Positions 6,618-13,370 of a stretch of DNA of 32,422 nucleotides are shown here, piece by piece; the stretch's first letter is position 1; each line of letters starts with the position of its first letter. The stretch lies in the IMG/VR virus record IMGVR_UViG_3300022858_000100, positions 1-32,422 of that record, one strand, 5' to 3'. The stretch is from a virus. A program made the translations under genes and the position numbers. The notes under the pieces were generated by a model. That model did not search any database. It was not told the origin of the DNA and worked only from the letters and a program-made list of their open reading frames with translations.

Positions 6618-7004
6618 ATGCAAATTCACGCAAAAACGCCAAAAGGTAGGCGCTATCACGGAAGACTTGATTTTGGAGGAGTGTTTTCCCGGAATCTCGA
6701 CGGGCGCTATGTGCGCTGGTTTGATAGATCGTTTTGTATAAACACCAGCGTTATCCCGAAGCTAAAAGAAAAGGATTGCAAGGTTTTGCAATTTATCTAT
6801 CTCGGGAAGACTGGAAAATTTATCTACCGGATCGGTTTTGAACAAGCCTTAGAAGTTGGGAAGGTAAAAACAAACGAACACGGAGAAGAAAACTTGAGAA
6901 TCCCGATTGATGAGTGCCGGATGGTGAAGAAGATCACTTTGGAAGGCGAAGCCGTGAAGCCAGCAGAGGACGAGAAGAAGATTAAACAATTAAAACTTTT
7001 ATAA
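6618..7004 (+). CDS. Hypothetical protein
   Basis: A 128-residue protein, unrecognised. A basic, aromatic N-terminus (KGRRYHGRLDFGGVF) precedes a beta-rich centre (LQFIYLGKTGKFIYRIGF) and a charged tail rich in lysine. TAAC is 10 nt upstream, within the leader TAACCCCTTGT shared with the recT-like gene at 2412. This suggests the two genes share a control element or that the leader was duplicated. Confidence 0.6.
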   Translation: MQIHAKTPKGRRYHGRLDFGGVFSRNLDGRYVRWFDRSFCINTSVIPKLKEKDCKVLQFIYLGKTGKFIYRIGFEQALEVGKVKTNEHGEENLRIPIDECRMVKKITLEGEAVKPAEDEKKIKQLKLL

Positions 7005-7014
7005 TACCAAAACA

Positions 7015-7233
7015 ATGACAAAACTCACTAAAAAGGAAAAACAATTGAACCGGATCGAGGAAAAGCTCGACTTTATGATTGACGGGCTTTCCCGGACGAT
7101 CGTGAGGAAAAACGCCCTGGGCGCGGCTGTCCAAGAAAAGATCACGGGGCGGCAACTGTTTGAGATGTGGAAGAATAAAAAGAAGGTTGATTCTCGCAAA
7201 AAGATCCCCATTGAAAAAGTGCAAACCCTTTAA
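7015..7233 (+). CDS. Small basic hypothetical protein
   Basis: A 72-residue lysine-rich protein with a helical N-terminal half (LTKKEKQLNRIEEKLDFMID) that may form a coiled coil, and a basic C-terminus. It may bind nucleic acid but no family is recognised. It starts 10 nt after the preceding stop without a clear TAAC (TAATACC is in that position). A minus-strand frame over the region is a shadow. Confidence 0.55.
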   Translation: MTKLTKKEKQLNRIEEKLDFMIDGLSRTIVRKNALGAAVQEKITGRQLFEMWKNKKKVDSRKKIPIEKVQTL

Positions 7234-7276
7234 CCCAAACCCCATGACAGACTCAAAAACAGTAGAGAAGATAATA
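7230..7276 (+). repeat. 47-bp direct repeat, copy 1 (leader plus 5' coding)
   Basis: Identical over 47 nt to 7882-7928. It contains the TAACCC leader, the ATG and the first eleven codons (MTDSKTVEKII) of two otherwise different genes. Confidence 0.9.
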
Positions 7277-7396
7277 AAAAGAATAATTTGCTTTATTATA
7301 GGGCATAAATGGAATTACTTGATGGGTCATTCCAGAATAAAGATTCCATCAAACATGAAAGCAACCTGTCGCTTTTGCGGGAAGGAAAACAAGTAG
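7244..7396 (+). CDS. DUF1660-like zinc-binding small protein
   Basis: A 50-residue protein. The pattern ICFIIGHKWNY ... CRFCGKENK resembles the short prophage family DUF1660, in which a Cys, a GHKW motif and a terminal CxxC bind zinc. The start is the ATG in the repeated leader (TAAC 9 nt upstream), not the longer in-frame extension that overlaps the previous gene. Its first eleven residues are identical to those of the unrelated protein at 7896, showing recent duplication of the leader. Confidence 0.65.
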   Translation: MTDSKTVEKIIKRIICFIIGHKWNYLMGHSRIKIPSNMKATCRFCGKENK

Positions 7397-7406
7397 CCCC
7401 TTATTT

Positions 7407-7441
7407 CCCTCTTGGGCAGAGGATTAACAAGTAAGATTATG
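7407..7441 (+). repeat. 35-bp repeated hairpin leader, copy 1
   Basis: Identical to 9015-9049. It contains a small hairpin, CCTCT-TGGGC-AGAGG, then GATTAACAAG and the ATG of the following gene. In both copies the segment is also open in frame from an upstream TTG. Confidence 0.9.
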
Positions 7442-7597
7442 AGATTCCTTTCAAACATTTTATCAGCAACAGTAAAAACGATAGCCTTGCCTATTGCGGC
7501 TGTTGTAGACGTTGCAACTCTTGGAAAAGCAGAAGCCACTAAAACACTAGCCGAAGACGCTCTTGAGGATTTGGACGATGCACTTTCAGGAAAGTAG
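7439..7597 (+). CDS. Small conserved-type phage protein
   Basis: A 52-residue protein. MRFLSNILSATVKTIALPIAAVVDVATLGKAE (broken here) begins with an amphipathic or weakly membrane-associated helix, then a VDVATLG turn and an acidic helical tail. Short proteins with an LP...DVvTLG core are common in siphovirus accessory regions, with no known function. The ATG within the repeated leader is preferred (TAAC 10 nt upstream) to the TTG nine codons earlier. Confidence 0.6.
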   Translation: MRFLSNILSATVKTIALPIAAVVDVATLGKAEATKTLAEDALEDLDDALSGK

Positions 7598-7604
7598 CCT
7601 ACCT

Positions 7605-7622
7605 CCTCCCGTGGCTGGGAGA
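7605..7622 (+). repeat. 18-bp repeated hairpin, copy 1
   Basis: Identical to 9312-9329. CTCCC and GGGAG form a stem around GTGGCT. This copy lies just after the stop at 7597 and is not directly before a start codon. Confidence 0.8.
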
Positions 7623-7635
7623 ACTACTAAAAAGC

Positions 7636-7668
7636 TACTAATTTTTAGAAAATCGCTAGTAATTAGTA
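7636..7668 (+). promoter_or_regulatory. AT-rich inverted repeat, possible operator
   Basis: TACTAATT (7636-7643) and AATTAGTA (7661-7668) form a dyad in the AT-rich gap 7598-7708. A second AGTAATTA unit overlaps the right arm. It is followed by two TTAACAA elements before the next start. It could be a regulator site or part of a promoter. Confidence 0.4.
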
Positions 7669-7708
7669 ATTATAAACCTATTAACAAGACATTATTAACA
7701 ACAATACT

Positions 7709-7885
7709 ATGGGAGAAATAGCAGACATGATGTTGAGCGGAGTGTTATGCGCACAATGTGGAGTAACTTTACAATGTGCAGCCGACCACGGATTTCCTAT
7801 CCTATGTGACGACTGTTACAGCGATTTATCGAAAGGCGATAGAGAGTGCAACGTCAAGGAATCAGATTACCCAACCACTCATTAA
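7709..7885 (+). CDS. Zinc-binding small phage protein
   Basis: A 58-residue protein. It starts GEIADMMLSGVLCAQCG, a start commonly seen in small phage zinc proteins, and carries paired cysteines CAQC and CDDC with an intervening Cys and His (CAADHG), enough for one zinc site. TAAC is 9 nt upstream. The stop lies inside the 47-bp repeat that leads the next gene. An overlapping longer frame that reads through into the next gene is the wrong phase here and is rejected. The molecular role is unknown. Confidence 0.75.
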   Translation: MGEIADMMLSGVLCAQCGVTLQCAADHGFPILCDDCYSDLSKGDRECNVKESDYPTTH

Positions 7886-7928
7886 CCCAAACCCCATGAC
7901 AGACTCAAAAACAGTAGAGAAGATAATA
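7882..7928 (+). repeat. 47-bp direct repeat, copy 2 (leader plus 5' coding)
   Basis: An exact second copy of 7230-7276. It carries the previous gene's stop codon, the TAACCC leader and the first eleven codons of the gene at 7896. Confidence 0.9.
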
Positions 7929-8366
7929 GACAAACTCTCAAACAAAGAATCCACAGCGATAAGAAGGCTGTTTAATTCTCATCATGGAGGAGACAAGTCA
8001 TGTTCGGCTTGTGAGTCTTTTTACGAGGAGCTTGCAAAGATATTCCCACCTCCCCCTGTCCTAATAGGTGATGTGTTGGAGAAGATGTGGAAGTTTGGAG
8101 ATGCTTCTTTGAGAAGTAACGAGATGTTTAAAATATGGGCTAAGTGTGGGCTTGATAAATCCTTGAATCAGATAGCCGAGTGTGGGTTTGAGGAAATATA
8201 TATCACAAATTGTTGCAAACTTAGTGGATACCACAAAAACAAAGACGGGTCGTATAGTTGTGCCCATTGCAACAAGCCCGCAGACCTCAATATGCATGAA
8301 GAACAACTCAAAGACCCAGCAGCCAGAGAACTGTTTGAATTCCTAGCAGATATATTTTTAACTTAA
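7896..8366 (+). CDS. Hypothetical cysteine-rich protein
   Basis: A 156-residue protein with several potential metal ligands: CSAC near residue 36, CC near 106 and CAHC near 122 with nearby His. It may hold one or two zinc sites. The first eleven residues (MTDSKTVEKII) are a duplicate of the DUF1660-like protein's N-terminus. After that the sequences differ completely, so this start (TAAC 9 nt upstream) is well supported over a longer upstream extension. Function unknown. Confidence 0.65.
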   Translation: MTDSKTVEKIIDKLSNKESTAIRRLFNSHHGGDKSCSACESFYEELAKIFPPPPVLIGDVLEKMWKFGDASLRSNEMFKIWAKCGLDKSLNQIAECGFEEIYITNCCKLSGYHKNKDGSYSCAHCNKPADLNMHEEQLKDPAARELFEFLADIFLT

Positions 8367-8371
8367 ATTGT

Positions 8372-9004
8372 ATGATTCTAAAAGATGACAATGGGAAAGC
8401 ACTCCCAAAGAAAGTGCAAAAACGAGTGAATGATTTTATAAATCACTTACCGAAAGTACCTTGGTTTAATCCTTCTCCTGATTTAAAAAAGGAGGATGTT
8501 GAAAAACAGGTAAAATTCACGCTCGATTGTTTTGGCGTAAAGGCAAAAGTTAAGTACGGAAAGCTACAAAAACAAGAGGACTGGGATTCCGCTAGGGATT
8601 CCGCTTGGGCTTCCGCTTGGGATTCCGCTTGGGATTCCGCTTGGGATTCCGCTAGGGCTTCCGCTTGGGATTCCGCTTGGGCTTCCGCTTGGGCTTCCGC
8701 TAGGGCTTCCGCTTGGGATTCCGCTTGGGCTTCCGCTTGGGATTCCGCTAGGGATTCCGCTAGGGATTCCGCTTGGGATTCCGCTAGGGATTCCGCTTGG
8801 GATTCCGCTTGGGATTCCGCTTGGGCTTCCGTAGAGGTCTTATTAAAAGATAATGCAGACTTCAAAAAGAAATACCCAAATGGAGCGTTTAAACAATTGT
8901 TTAAACTTTGGGAAATGGGATTATATCCTGTCGGAGTATTAAAGAATAAGAAATTTGTAATATATGTTCCACCTTGTAAAACAGATTTCCCTTTTGAGAT
9001 TTAG
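8372..9004 (+). CDS. Tetrapeptide-repeat protein (W/R-D/A-S-A array)
   Basis: A 210-residue protein in three parts. Residues 1-70 are a basic N-terminal region with no recognised fold. Residues 71-154 are 21 tandem copies of a four-residue unit, Trp/Arg-Asp/Ala-Ser-Ala. Residues 155-210 are a C-terminal segment containing LLKDNADFKKKYPNG and LWEMGLYPVGVL. The repeat is likely helical, with the bulky residue every fourth position forming a stripe. Similar WDSA-type arrays occur in other phage and bacterial hypothetical proteins, without known function. It starts 5 nt after the preceding stop. Confidence 0.7.
   Translation: MILKDDNGKALPKKVQKRVNDFINHLPKVPWFNPSPDLKKEDVEKQVKFTLDCFGVKAKVKYGKLQKQEDWDSARDSAWASAWDSAWDSAWDSARASAWDSAWASAWASARASAWDSAWASAWDSARDSARDSAWDSARDSAWDSAWDSAWASVEVLLKDNADFKKKYPNGAFKQLFKLWEMGLYPVGVLKNKKFVIYVPPCKTDFPFEI
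8582..8833 (+). repeat. 12-nt minisatellite, 21 units, two binary positions
   Basis: All units read [T/A]GGG[A/C]TTCCGCT. Position 1 switches TGG (Trp, 15 units) to AGG (Arg, 6 units). Position 5 switches GAT (Asp, 14 units) to GCT (Ala, 7 units). No other base varies, apart from the final codon of the last unit (GTA). All four combinations occur in irregular order. Confidence 0.95.
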
Positions 9005-9014
9005 CCCTATATCA

Positions 9015-9049
9015 CCCTCTTGGGCAGAGGATTAACAAGTAAGATTATG
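9015..9049 (+). repeat. 35-bp repeated hairpin leader, copy 2
   Basis: An exact copy of 7407-7441, immediately before and including the ATG of the next gene. Confidence 0.9.
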
Positions 9050-9301
9050 GAAGCCAAAGATATTATTAACTTAAATCGTATGAATGTTATTACAAAAGTA
9101 TCGGAGAAAATTGCCGAATCAGAGGCAAAACATATAGAGGAATTTGCTTGTGCTTTCCTTAAAAAAACAGATGCAGACCCCAGGAAAATTGTAATGATAA
9201 CCCATAGAATGACAACCAAGACTGGAGTAAAAACAGTCTATTGGTTTGAGAAGAAAAGAGGCAGAAGCAGAAAGGGGATTCTAGACAATTTAAAACCCTA
9301 A
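9047..9301 (+). CDS. Hypothetical protein
   Basis: An 84-residue protein. An N-terminal helical region (VITKVSEKIAESEAKHIEEF) is followed by a beta-type segment (KIVMITHRMTTKTGVKTVYWF) and a basic tail (KKRGRSRKG). The ATG in the repeated leader is chosen (TAAC 10 nt upstream) over the TTG nine codons earlier. Unrecognised; the basic C-terminus could contact nucleic acid. Confidence 0.6.
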   Translation: MEAKDIINLNRMNVITKVSEKIAESEAKHIEEFACAFLKKTDADPRKIVMITHRMTTKTGVKTVYWFEKKRGRSRKGILDNLKP

Positions 9302-9311
9302 GCCCTTACCC

Positions 9312-9329
9312 CCTCCCGTGGCTGGGAGA
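9312..9329 (+). repeat. 18-bp repeated hairpin, copy 2
   Basis: An exact copy of 7605-7622. Here it directly precedes TTAACAAG and the start of the next gene, in the same position as the 35-bp leader hairpin does for its genes. Confidence 0.8.
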
Positions 9330-9344
9330 TTAACAAGAACCACT

Positions 9345-9548
9345 ATGGATGAAAACTTCAAACAACTAATAGAAGAACTCCGAGCAGAGGTTATGGAGAA
9401 GATAACTGACACGACTGATAGATGTAGATGTATGTGTCTAGGAGCTTTGGAGGCGAGTGAAGAAACTTTAGATATACAATCATGTCATCCTGCTATTAAA
9501 AGCATTGTGAGGACTGTTAAAACACTTATTCGTAACCAGTTGAAGTAA
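9345..9548 (+). CDS. Small hypothetical protein
   Basis: A 67-residue mostly helical protein, acidic at the N-terminus, with CRCMC near residues 26-30 and a later Cys-His (SCHP) that might bind metal. It ends in a basic helix (IVRTVKTLIRNQLK). The start has TAAC 10 nt upstream, within a hairpin leader. Function unknown. Confidence 0.55.
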   Translation: MDENFKQLIEELRAEVMEKITDTTDRCRCMCLGALEASEETLDIQSCHPAIKSIVRTVKTLIRNQLK

Positions 9549-9574
9549 TTTATATATTTTTAACCCATATAAAT

Positions 9575-9814
9575 ATGGCAAAAGACAAGAAGTCCATTGT
9601 AGTAGATGGCATAACGTACGTCCCTGAATCGGAAAGCACCCCTGCAAAGAGTTTAAAAGGGATGGAATACAAAATTGTAGATTTAGAAAAACTAGAACAC
9701 GAACTTGCAAGCAATTCCTATATAGCCAGCCACCATGAAGAAAACGAAATGGTAATAAAAACATCAAGAGTCATAGAGATAATCGCAGAACACCGCCCTA
9801 GAAGAAGTAAATGA
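9575..9814 (+). CDS. Small hypothetical protein
   Basis: A 79-residue protein with a short beta motif (KSIVVDGITYVPE) and a helical C-terminal half ending in the basic HRPRRSK. It ends in TGA, which shows that TGA is read as stop in this phage. TAAC is 10 nt before the ATG. Unrecognised. Confidence 0.55.
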   Translation: MAKDKKSIVVDGITYVPESESTPAKSLKGMEYKIVDLEKLEHELASNSYIASHHEENEMVIKTSRVIEIIAEHRPRRSK

Positions 9815-9843
9815 AATTTTAAATAATCTAACCAAATAAGAAA

Positions 9844-10032
9844 ATGGAAATGCTATTTTTTATCTTGATCGGCACAGCCTTGCCGATGATGATTGCCTAC
9901 AAGATGGCGAAAGACAAGAACAGATCAACTACCAAAGCCCTGTTTGTTTCGTTTTTCTTTGGCTGGTGCGCTGTTGTAATAATCTGGCTATTCTTGAAAA
10001 CGCGCGACAAAAAGACGGGGATGTTGAAATAA
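9844..10032 (+). CDS. Small two-helix membrane protein
   Basis: A 62-residue protein with two predicted membrane helices (about residues 3-18, MLFFILIGTALPMMIA, and about 33-51, LFVSFFFGWCAVVIIWLFL) separated by a basic loop (KMAKDKNRSTTK). The size and topology are compatible with a holin or a superinfection-exclusion protein, but the sequence is not diagnostic. It is the last gene before the promoter of the packaging operon. TAAC lies 11 nt before the ATG. Confidence 0.6.
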   Translation: MEMLFFILIGTALPMMIAYKMAKDKNRSTTKALFVSFFFGWCAVVIIWLFLKTRDKKTGMLK

Positions 10033-10035
10033 TGG

Positions 10036-10041
10036 TATAAT
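10036..10041 (+). promoter_or_regulatory. Extended -10 promoter of the packaging/late operon
   Basis: A perfect TATAAT preceded by TGG (extended -10). No good -35 hexamer is visible, which is acceptable for extended -10 sites. It lies just after the accessory region and before the terminase genes, where a late promoter is expected. Confidence 0.5.
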
Positions 10042-10076
10042 AGGATTGAGGTTTTAACATCTAAAAAAATCGCAAA

Positions 10077-10332
10077 ATGAAAGAACTTAGAACAATCTCA
10101 AAAAAAACATCATCTTTCAGGGTGTGCGATGATCTCGCAAATTCTCTTTGAAATGCTGGATGATGAGAAGGTGAGCTTTTCGGATGTTTGCCGGGTCACT
10201 CTCGCACCCGACCCGACCGTGAAGGACAGGTGGTTTATTACAATTACTTATTTATACCAAGAATATGACGAAGAAAAAAACAAAGGCGATGGGCAGACCG
10301 GTCAAGATACACCCATTCATCAAGGCGACTAG
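10077..10332 (+). CDS. Small protein, possible +1 frameshift at CTT TGA
   Basis: From ATG 10077, preceded by the AAAAAAATCGCA leader, the frame encodes MKELRTISKKTSSFRVCDD... and meets TGA at 10149-10151 after CTT. In the +1 frame the sequence continues as EMLDDEKVSFSDVCRVTLAP to the TAG at 10332, giving 84 residues if joined. CTT TGA is the shift site used by bacterial release factor 2. No Shine-Dalgarno-like stimulator lies upstream. Alternatives are independent initiation at ATG 10129 (67 residues) or a one-base error in the assembly. It overlaps the small terminase by 68 nt. Function unknown. Confidence 0.5.
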
Positions 10333-10714
10333 AAAGCTTTTGAAAGAAATTGAGCATGATGTCTTTATTTTTACTGATGAAGAATTGTTGAGACAGATCA
10401 ACGAAATGCTTGAGCCAAAAGACCGGATTTGTAGATCGACTTTCCAAAAATGGAAGGAAAAAGCACTAGAAAAGAATGGGGAAAAAGCTATGCCTGTTCA
10501 CTTCAGGGACTTTTTACACCTTATAAAAAGAGCTTTGGAGCAAGAAAAAAGAGAATTGTTTATGCTTTTGAGGACTGATAAAAGAGCCTGGCAACGATGG
10601 GCTTGGATTATTGAGAGAAAATTTAGTGAATGGAATTTGAAACAAATGAGCGAGGTCGATCTAAAAGGGAAGGTCGATACAGTAACCACGATCAAAATTG
10701 TAAAACCGAAATAA
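10265..10714 (+). CDS. terS: Terminase small subunit (putative)
   Basis: A 149-residue basic protein directly before the large terminase, with a TAATG stop-start overlap. The N-terminus (MGRPVKIHPFIKATRKLL) and the segment LLRQINEMLEPKDRICRSTFQKW, read in parts, form a probable helix-turn-helix that would recognise the packaging site. The C-terminal half is helical with RAWQRWAWIIERKFSEW, a pattern often seen at the end of small terminases before the large-subunit contact. Position and architecture support the call. Sequence identity to a named family was not verified. Confidence 0.7.
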   Translation: MTKKKTKAMGRPVKIHPFIKATRKLLKEIEHDVFIFTDEELLRQINEMLEPKDRICRSTFQKWKEKALEKNGEKAMPVHFRDFLHLIKRALEQEKRELFMLLRTDKRAWQRWAWIIERKFSEWNLKQMSEVDLKGKVDTVTTIKIVKPK

Positions 10715-12054
10715 TGGAACTTGAATTTGAACCCACCAAGAAGCAGTTCAAGGCTTGGGAGTATTTAAACGACGGTGAAACAACCGAGCTTGGTTATGGG
10801 GGCGGTGCGGGAGGTGGTAAGTCTTGGCTGGGATGTTTTTGGCAAGCATCAATGAGAGAGGCGCACAAGGGGACTAGAGGATTACTTGGGAGGCGTGAAT
10901 TAAAGAATTTGAAGCGGACAACCATCACGACCTTTTTCAAAATGGCTGACTACTATGGCTGGGTAGCAGAAAAACATTTCACCTACAAAGAACGGTCCGG
11001 GATTATCGAATGGCACAATGGAGGGGAAATTTTATTGATGGATTTGGGATGGATGCCGAGCGATCCACTTTACTTGAGGCTAGGAGGGCTTGAGCTTACA
11101 GATGGATTCGTTGACGAGAGCAATGAGGTCAAACCGATGGCTATAGAGATTTTGAAAACAAGAATCGGGCGGCAACTCAATGAGGAATATGGATTGATCC
11201 CAAAACTACTCGAAACATTCAATCCGGATAAAGGGCATGTCTATACGAGATATTACAAACCTTTCAAGGATAAGAATTCACCAAGACACAGGAGGTTTAT
11301 ACCAGCTTTGTCGAAGGACAATCCTCACTTGCCGAAATCTTATATCAAGCAGTTAGAAAATGCTGACGAGATAACTAAACAAAGGCTTTTATTCGGAAAC
11401 TTTGATTATGACGATGATCCGGCTGTCCTACTTGACCACGATGTTATTCTTGATCTCTTTACTAATACAGCAGAGGAAAGCGAGGAAAAATTTATCAGTT
11501 GCGATGTCGCGCGAATGGGACAAGACAAGACTGTTATTGCGTATTGGGAAGGGTTGCAATGCAAGAAAATAGACACCTACGCGAAAACAAAAGTGAACGA
11601 AACGATTGATTTCCTCAATGCTTGCTGTAGAAAGTATGGGGTACGAAGATCAAATGTTGTGGTCGATGAGGATGGTGTGGGCGGCGGGGTTGTCGATGGT
11701 TTAGAAGGTTGCAGGGGGTTTGTGAATGGATCAAAAGCGATCAAGCCAATGGGCTTAACGAACGTCCCAAATTACTCTAATTTAAAGACCCAATGTTATT
11801 TTGAATTTGCGCGGCTTGCAAAAAATGGTAAAATGGGCATAGAACAGATTGAAATTTCAGACAAGGAACTCTTAATTGAGGAGCTAGGACAAATTAAACA
11901 AAAAGACCCCGACAAAGATGGCAAAATATCACTTATCGGCAAAGACGTTATCAAAGAAAATATTGGAAGATCACCCGACCTTTCAGACGCTTTGATGATG
12001 AGGATGTATTTTGAAGTGAGAGGCACACCAATATTAACACCTATATTTGTATGA
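10714..12054 (+). CDS. terL: Terminase large subunit
   Basis: A 446-residue packaging motor. The Walker A motif is GGGAGGGKS at residues 29-37, and the Walker B motif is GFVDE at 131-135 with catalytic Glu135. The C-terminal RNase H-fold nuclease has its acidic residues: D264 (ISCDVARMGQD), D318 (VVVDEDGVGGG) and D422/D425 (SPDLSDAL). ATPase and nuclease are therefore both intact. The ATG at 10714 overlaps the previous stop. A longer frame from 10630 would run inside the small terminase and is not needed. The stop overlaps the portal start (ATGA). Confidence 0.93.
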   Translation: MELEFEPTKKQFKAWEYLNDGETTELGYGGGAGGGKSWLGCFWQASMREAHKGTRGLLGRRELKNLKRTTITTFFKMADYYGWVAEKHFTYKERSGIIEWHNGGEILLMDLGWMPSDPLYLRLGGLELTDGFVDESNEVKPMAIEILKTRIGRQLNEEYGLIPKLLETFNPDKGHVYTRYYKPFKDKNSPRHRRFIPALSKDNPHLPKSYIKQLENADEITKQRLLFGNFDYDDDPAVLLDHDVILDLFTNTAEESEEKFISCDVARMGQDKTVIAYWEGLQCKKIDTYAKTKVNETIDFLNACCRKYGVRRSNVVVDEDGVGGGVVDGLEGCRGFVNGSKAIKPMGLTNVPNYSNLKTQCYFEFARLAKNGKMGIEQIEISDKELLIEELGQIKQKDPDKDGKISLIGKDVIKENIGRSPDLSDALMMRMYFEVRGTPILTPIFV

Positions 12055-13370
12055 AAATTCCAAACCCTTTCACCGGGAAGACTTTATATCTAGGTAAAAA
12101 AGATGTCGGCGCAGCAAAGCAAAGGCTTCTTTACGGATTCTATCAAAATGCAATTGCCGGGCTTACCGGGACGAGGGTAAACTTTGACACCCTTTATCAG
12201 CTTTACAACAAGCTAGTCGATGTGAACCAGGCGGTAAAGAAAATCAGGAACGCAACGGCGAAAGATGGATTTAAAATTGTCGATAAGAACGACCCAAACA
12301 AAGAGGGAGACAGCCAGCAAACAGAAATTGCGATGAGGGTGTTAGATCATCCTTTATCCGGGTTTAACGATTGGAAAAATACCTGGGTTAGAGACAGACA
12401 CGTTGCAGGGAATTATTACATGTTGATTGAAAAATCCGCAACTGGTGAGCCGATAAAATTAACCCCGATCGACCCGAGGACGATGGTTGTGATTGCGGAT
12501 AAATACGGCGTTGTGTTGAAGTACATACAGCGAATCATGGGGCAGGATGTGGTTGAGTTTAATCCGGATGAGATAATACATTCCGCGATGGATCAATCTA
12601 CAAAAAACCCATTGCTAGGAGCTTCACCAATTGAAACGATAGTTATGGAAGGGCAAACAGAGCTATCCTCTCAAACTTCAAACCTTGCTTTCTATGAGAA
12701 TCATGGAGTACCTTCACACCTTTTGATTGTTGATGGTGAACTGACAAAAGATCAGCACAAGGAATTGAAGACACAAATGGAGGAAAAGTTTAAGGGATCG
12801 GAAAACAGGTTTAAATCAGGAATAATCCCGTTTATTAAAGATATTAAAACAATCACACCATCTCAAAAGGATATGCAATATCTCGAAACTAGATGGTTTA
12901 CTACAAAGAAAATTGTTGTTGCCTTCGGAGTCGATGCTTTCATTCTTGGATATACGGAAAAGGTGCAGCGTGGAAATGCTGATGTCATTTACCGGATGTT
13001 TTATGAGAATACGATCCGACCACAAGAGGTTGAGTTTGAGGAAATGGTAAACCGGGACTTGTTTCCGAAACTTGGACTAGATAAAATTAAGCTAAAAATA
13101 AAACTTTCTGACTACGACAACAAAAAGGAAGCAGCCGAAATTAGTCGGGCTGATGTTATTGCCGGGATCACAACTATCAATGAAGCGAGAGCGATGAGGG
13201 GACTGGACGAAGACGAAAACGAGCTTGCCGACGAGCTTTTGTTTCAGGGCATGATTATCGACGATGTAGGAGAAGAAATGAAAGAGGTTGTTCAAGGGGT
13301 GCAGAAAAAATTAGCTAAAAGAAACGAAAAATTGTATAATTTACTTGACGATGATTTGCCCGTGCTATGA
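12051..13370 (+). CDS. Portal protein (HK97-type)
   Basis: A 439-residue portal that forms the dodecameric DNA channel at the capsid vertex. Characteristic segments are TWVRDRHVAGNYYMLIE (residues 111-127), the loop PLLGASPIE (187-195), LAFYENHGVPS, and the long stem/clip helices after residue 230. It follows the terminase with a 4-nt ATGA overlap and precedes the MuF-like gene, the standard order. TAAC is 12 nt before the ATG. The C-terminal part is acidic. Confidence 0.88.
   Translation: MKIPNPFTGKTLYLGKKDVGAAKQRLLYGFYQNAIAGLTGTRVNFDTLYQLYNKLVDVNQAVKKIRNATAKDGFKIVDKNDPNKEGDSQQTEIAMRVLDHPLSGFNDWKNTWVRDRHVAGNYYMLIEKSATGEPIKLTPIDPRTMVVIADKYGVVLKYIQRIMGQDVVEFNPDEIIHSAMDQSTKNPLLGASPIETIVMEGQTELSSQTSNLAFYENHGVPSHLLIVDGELTKDQHKELKTQMEEKFKGSENRFKSGIIPFIKDIKTITPSQKDMQYLETRWFTTKKIVVAFGVDAFILGYTEKVQRGNADVIYRMFYENTIRPQEVEFEEMVNRDLFPKLGLDKIKLKIKLSDYDNKKEAAEISRADVIAGITTINEARAMRGLDEDENELADELLFQGMIIDDVGEEMKEVVQGVQKKLAKRNEKLYNLLDDDLPVL

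Noticed and set aside
7000-7005. TATAAT as a promoter
   Set aside because: It overlaps a stop codon, no -35 or extended -10 is present, and it lies in a tight gene junction.
8582-8833. Variable repeat of a diversity-generating retroelement
   Set aside because: No reverse transcriptase or template repeat is visible, and the changes (T/A and A/C at two fixed positions of every unit) are not adenine-directed random substitutions.
8443-8865. Minus-strand frame (140 codons) of AESQ/AEAQ repeats
   Set aside because: It is open only because the 12-nt repeat lacks stops in that frame. The plus-strand gene has a natural start, flanking sequence and stop.
13334-13341. TGTATAAT near the portal end as a promoter
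   Set aside because: It is within coding sequence just before an overlapping gene. No -35 is visible and genes there are coupled.
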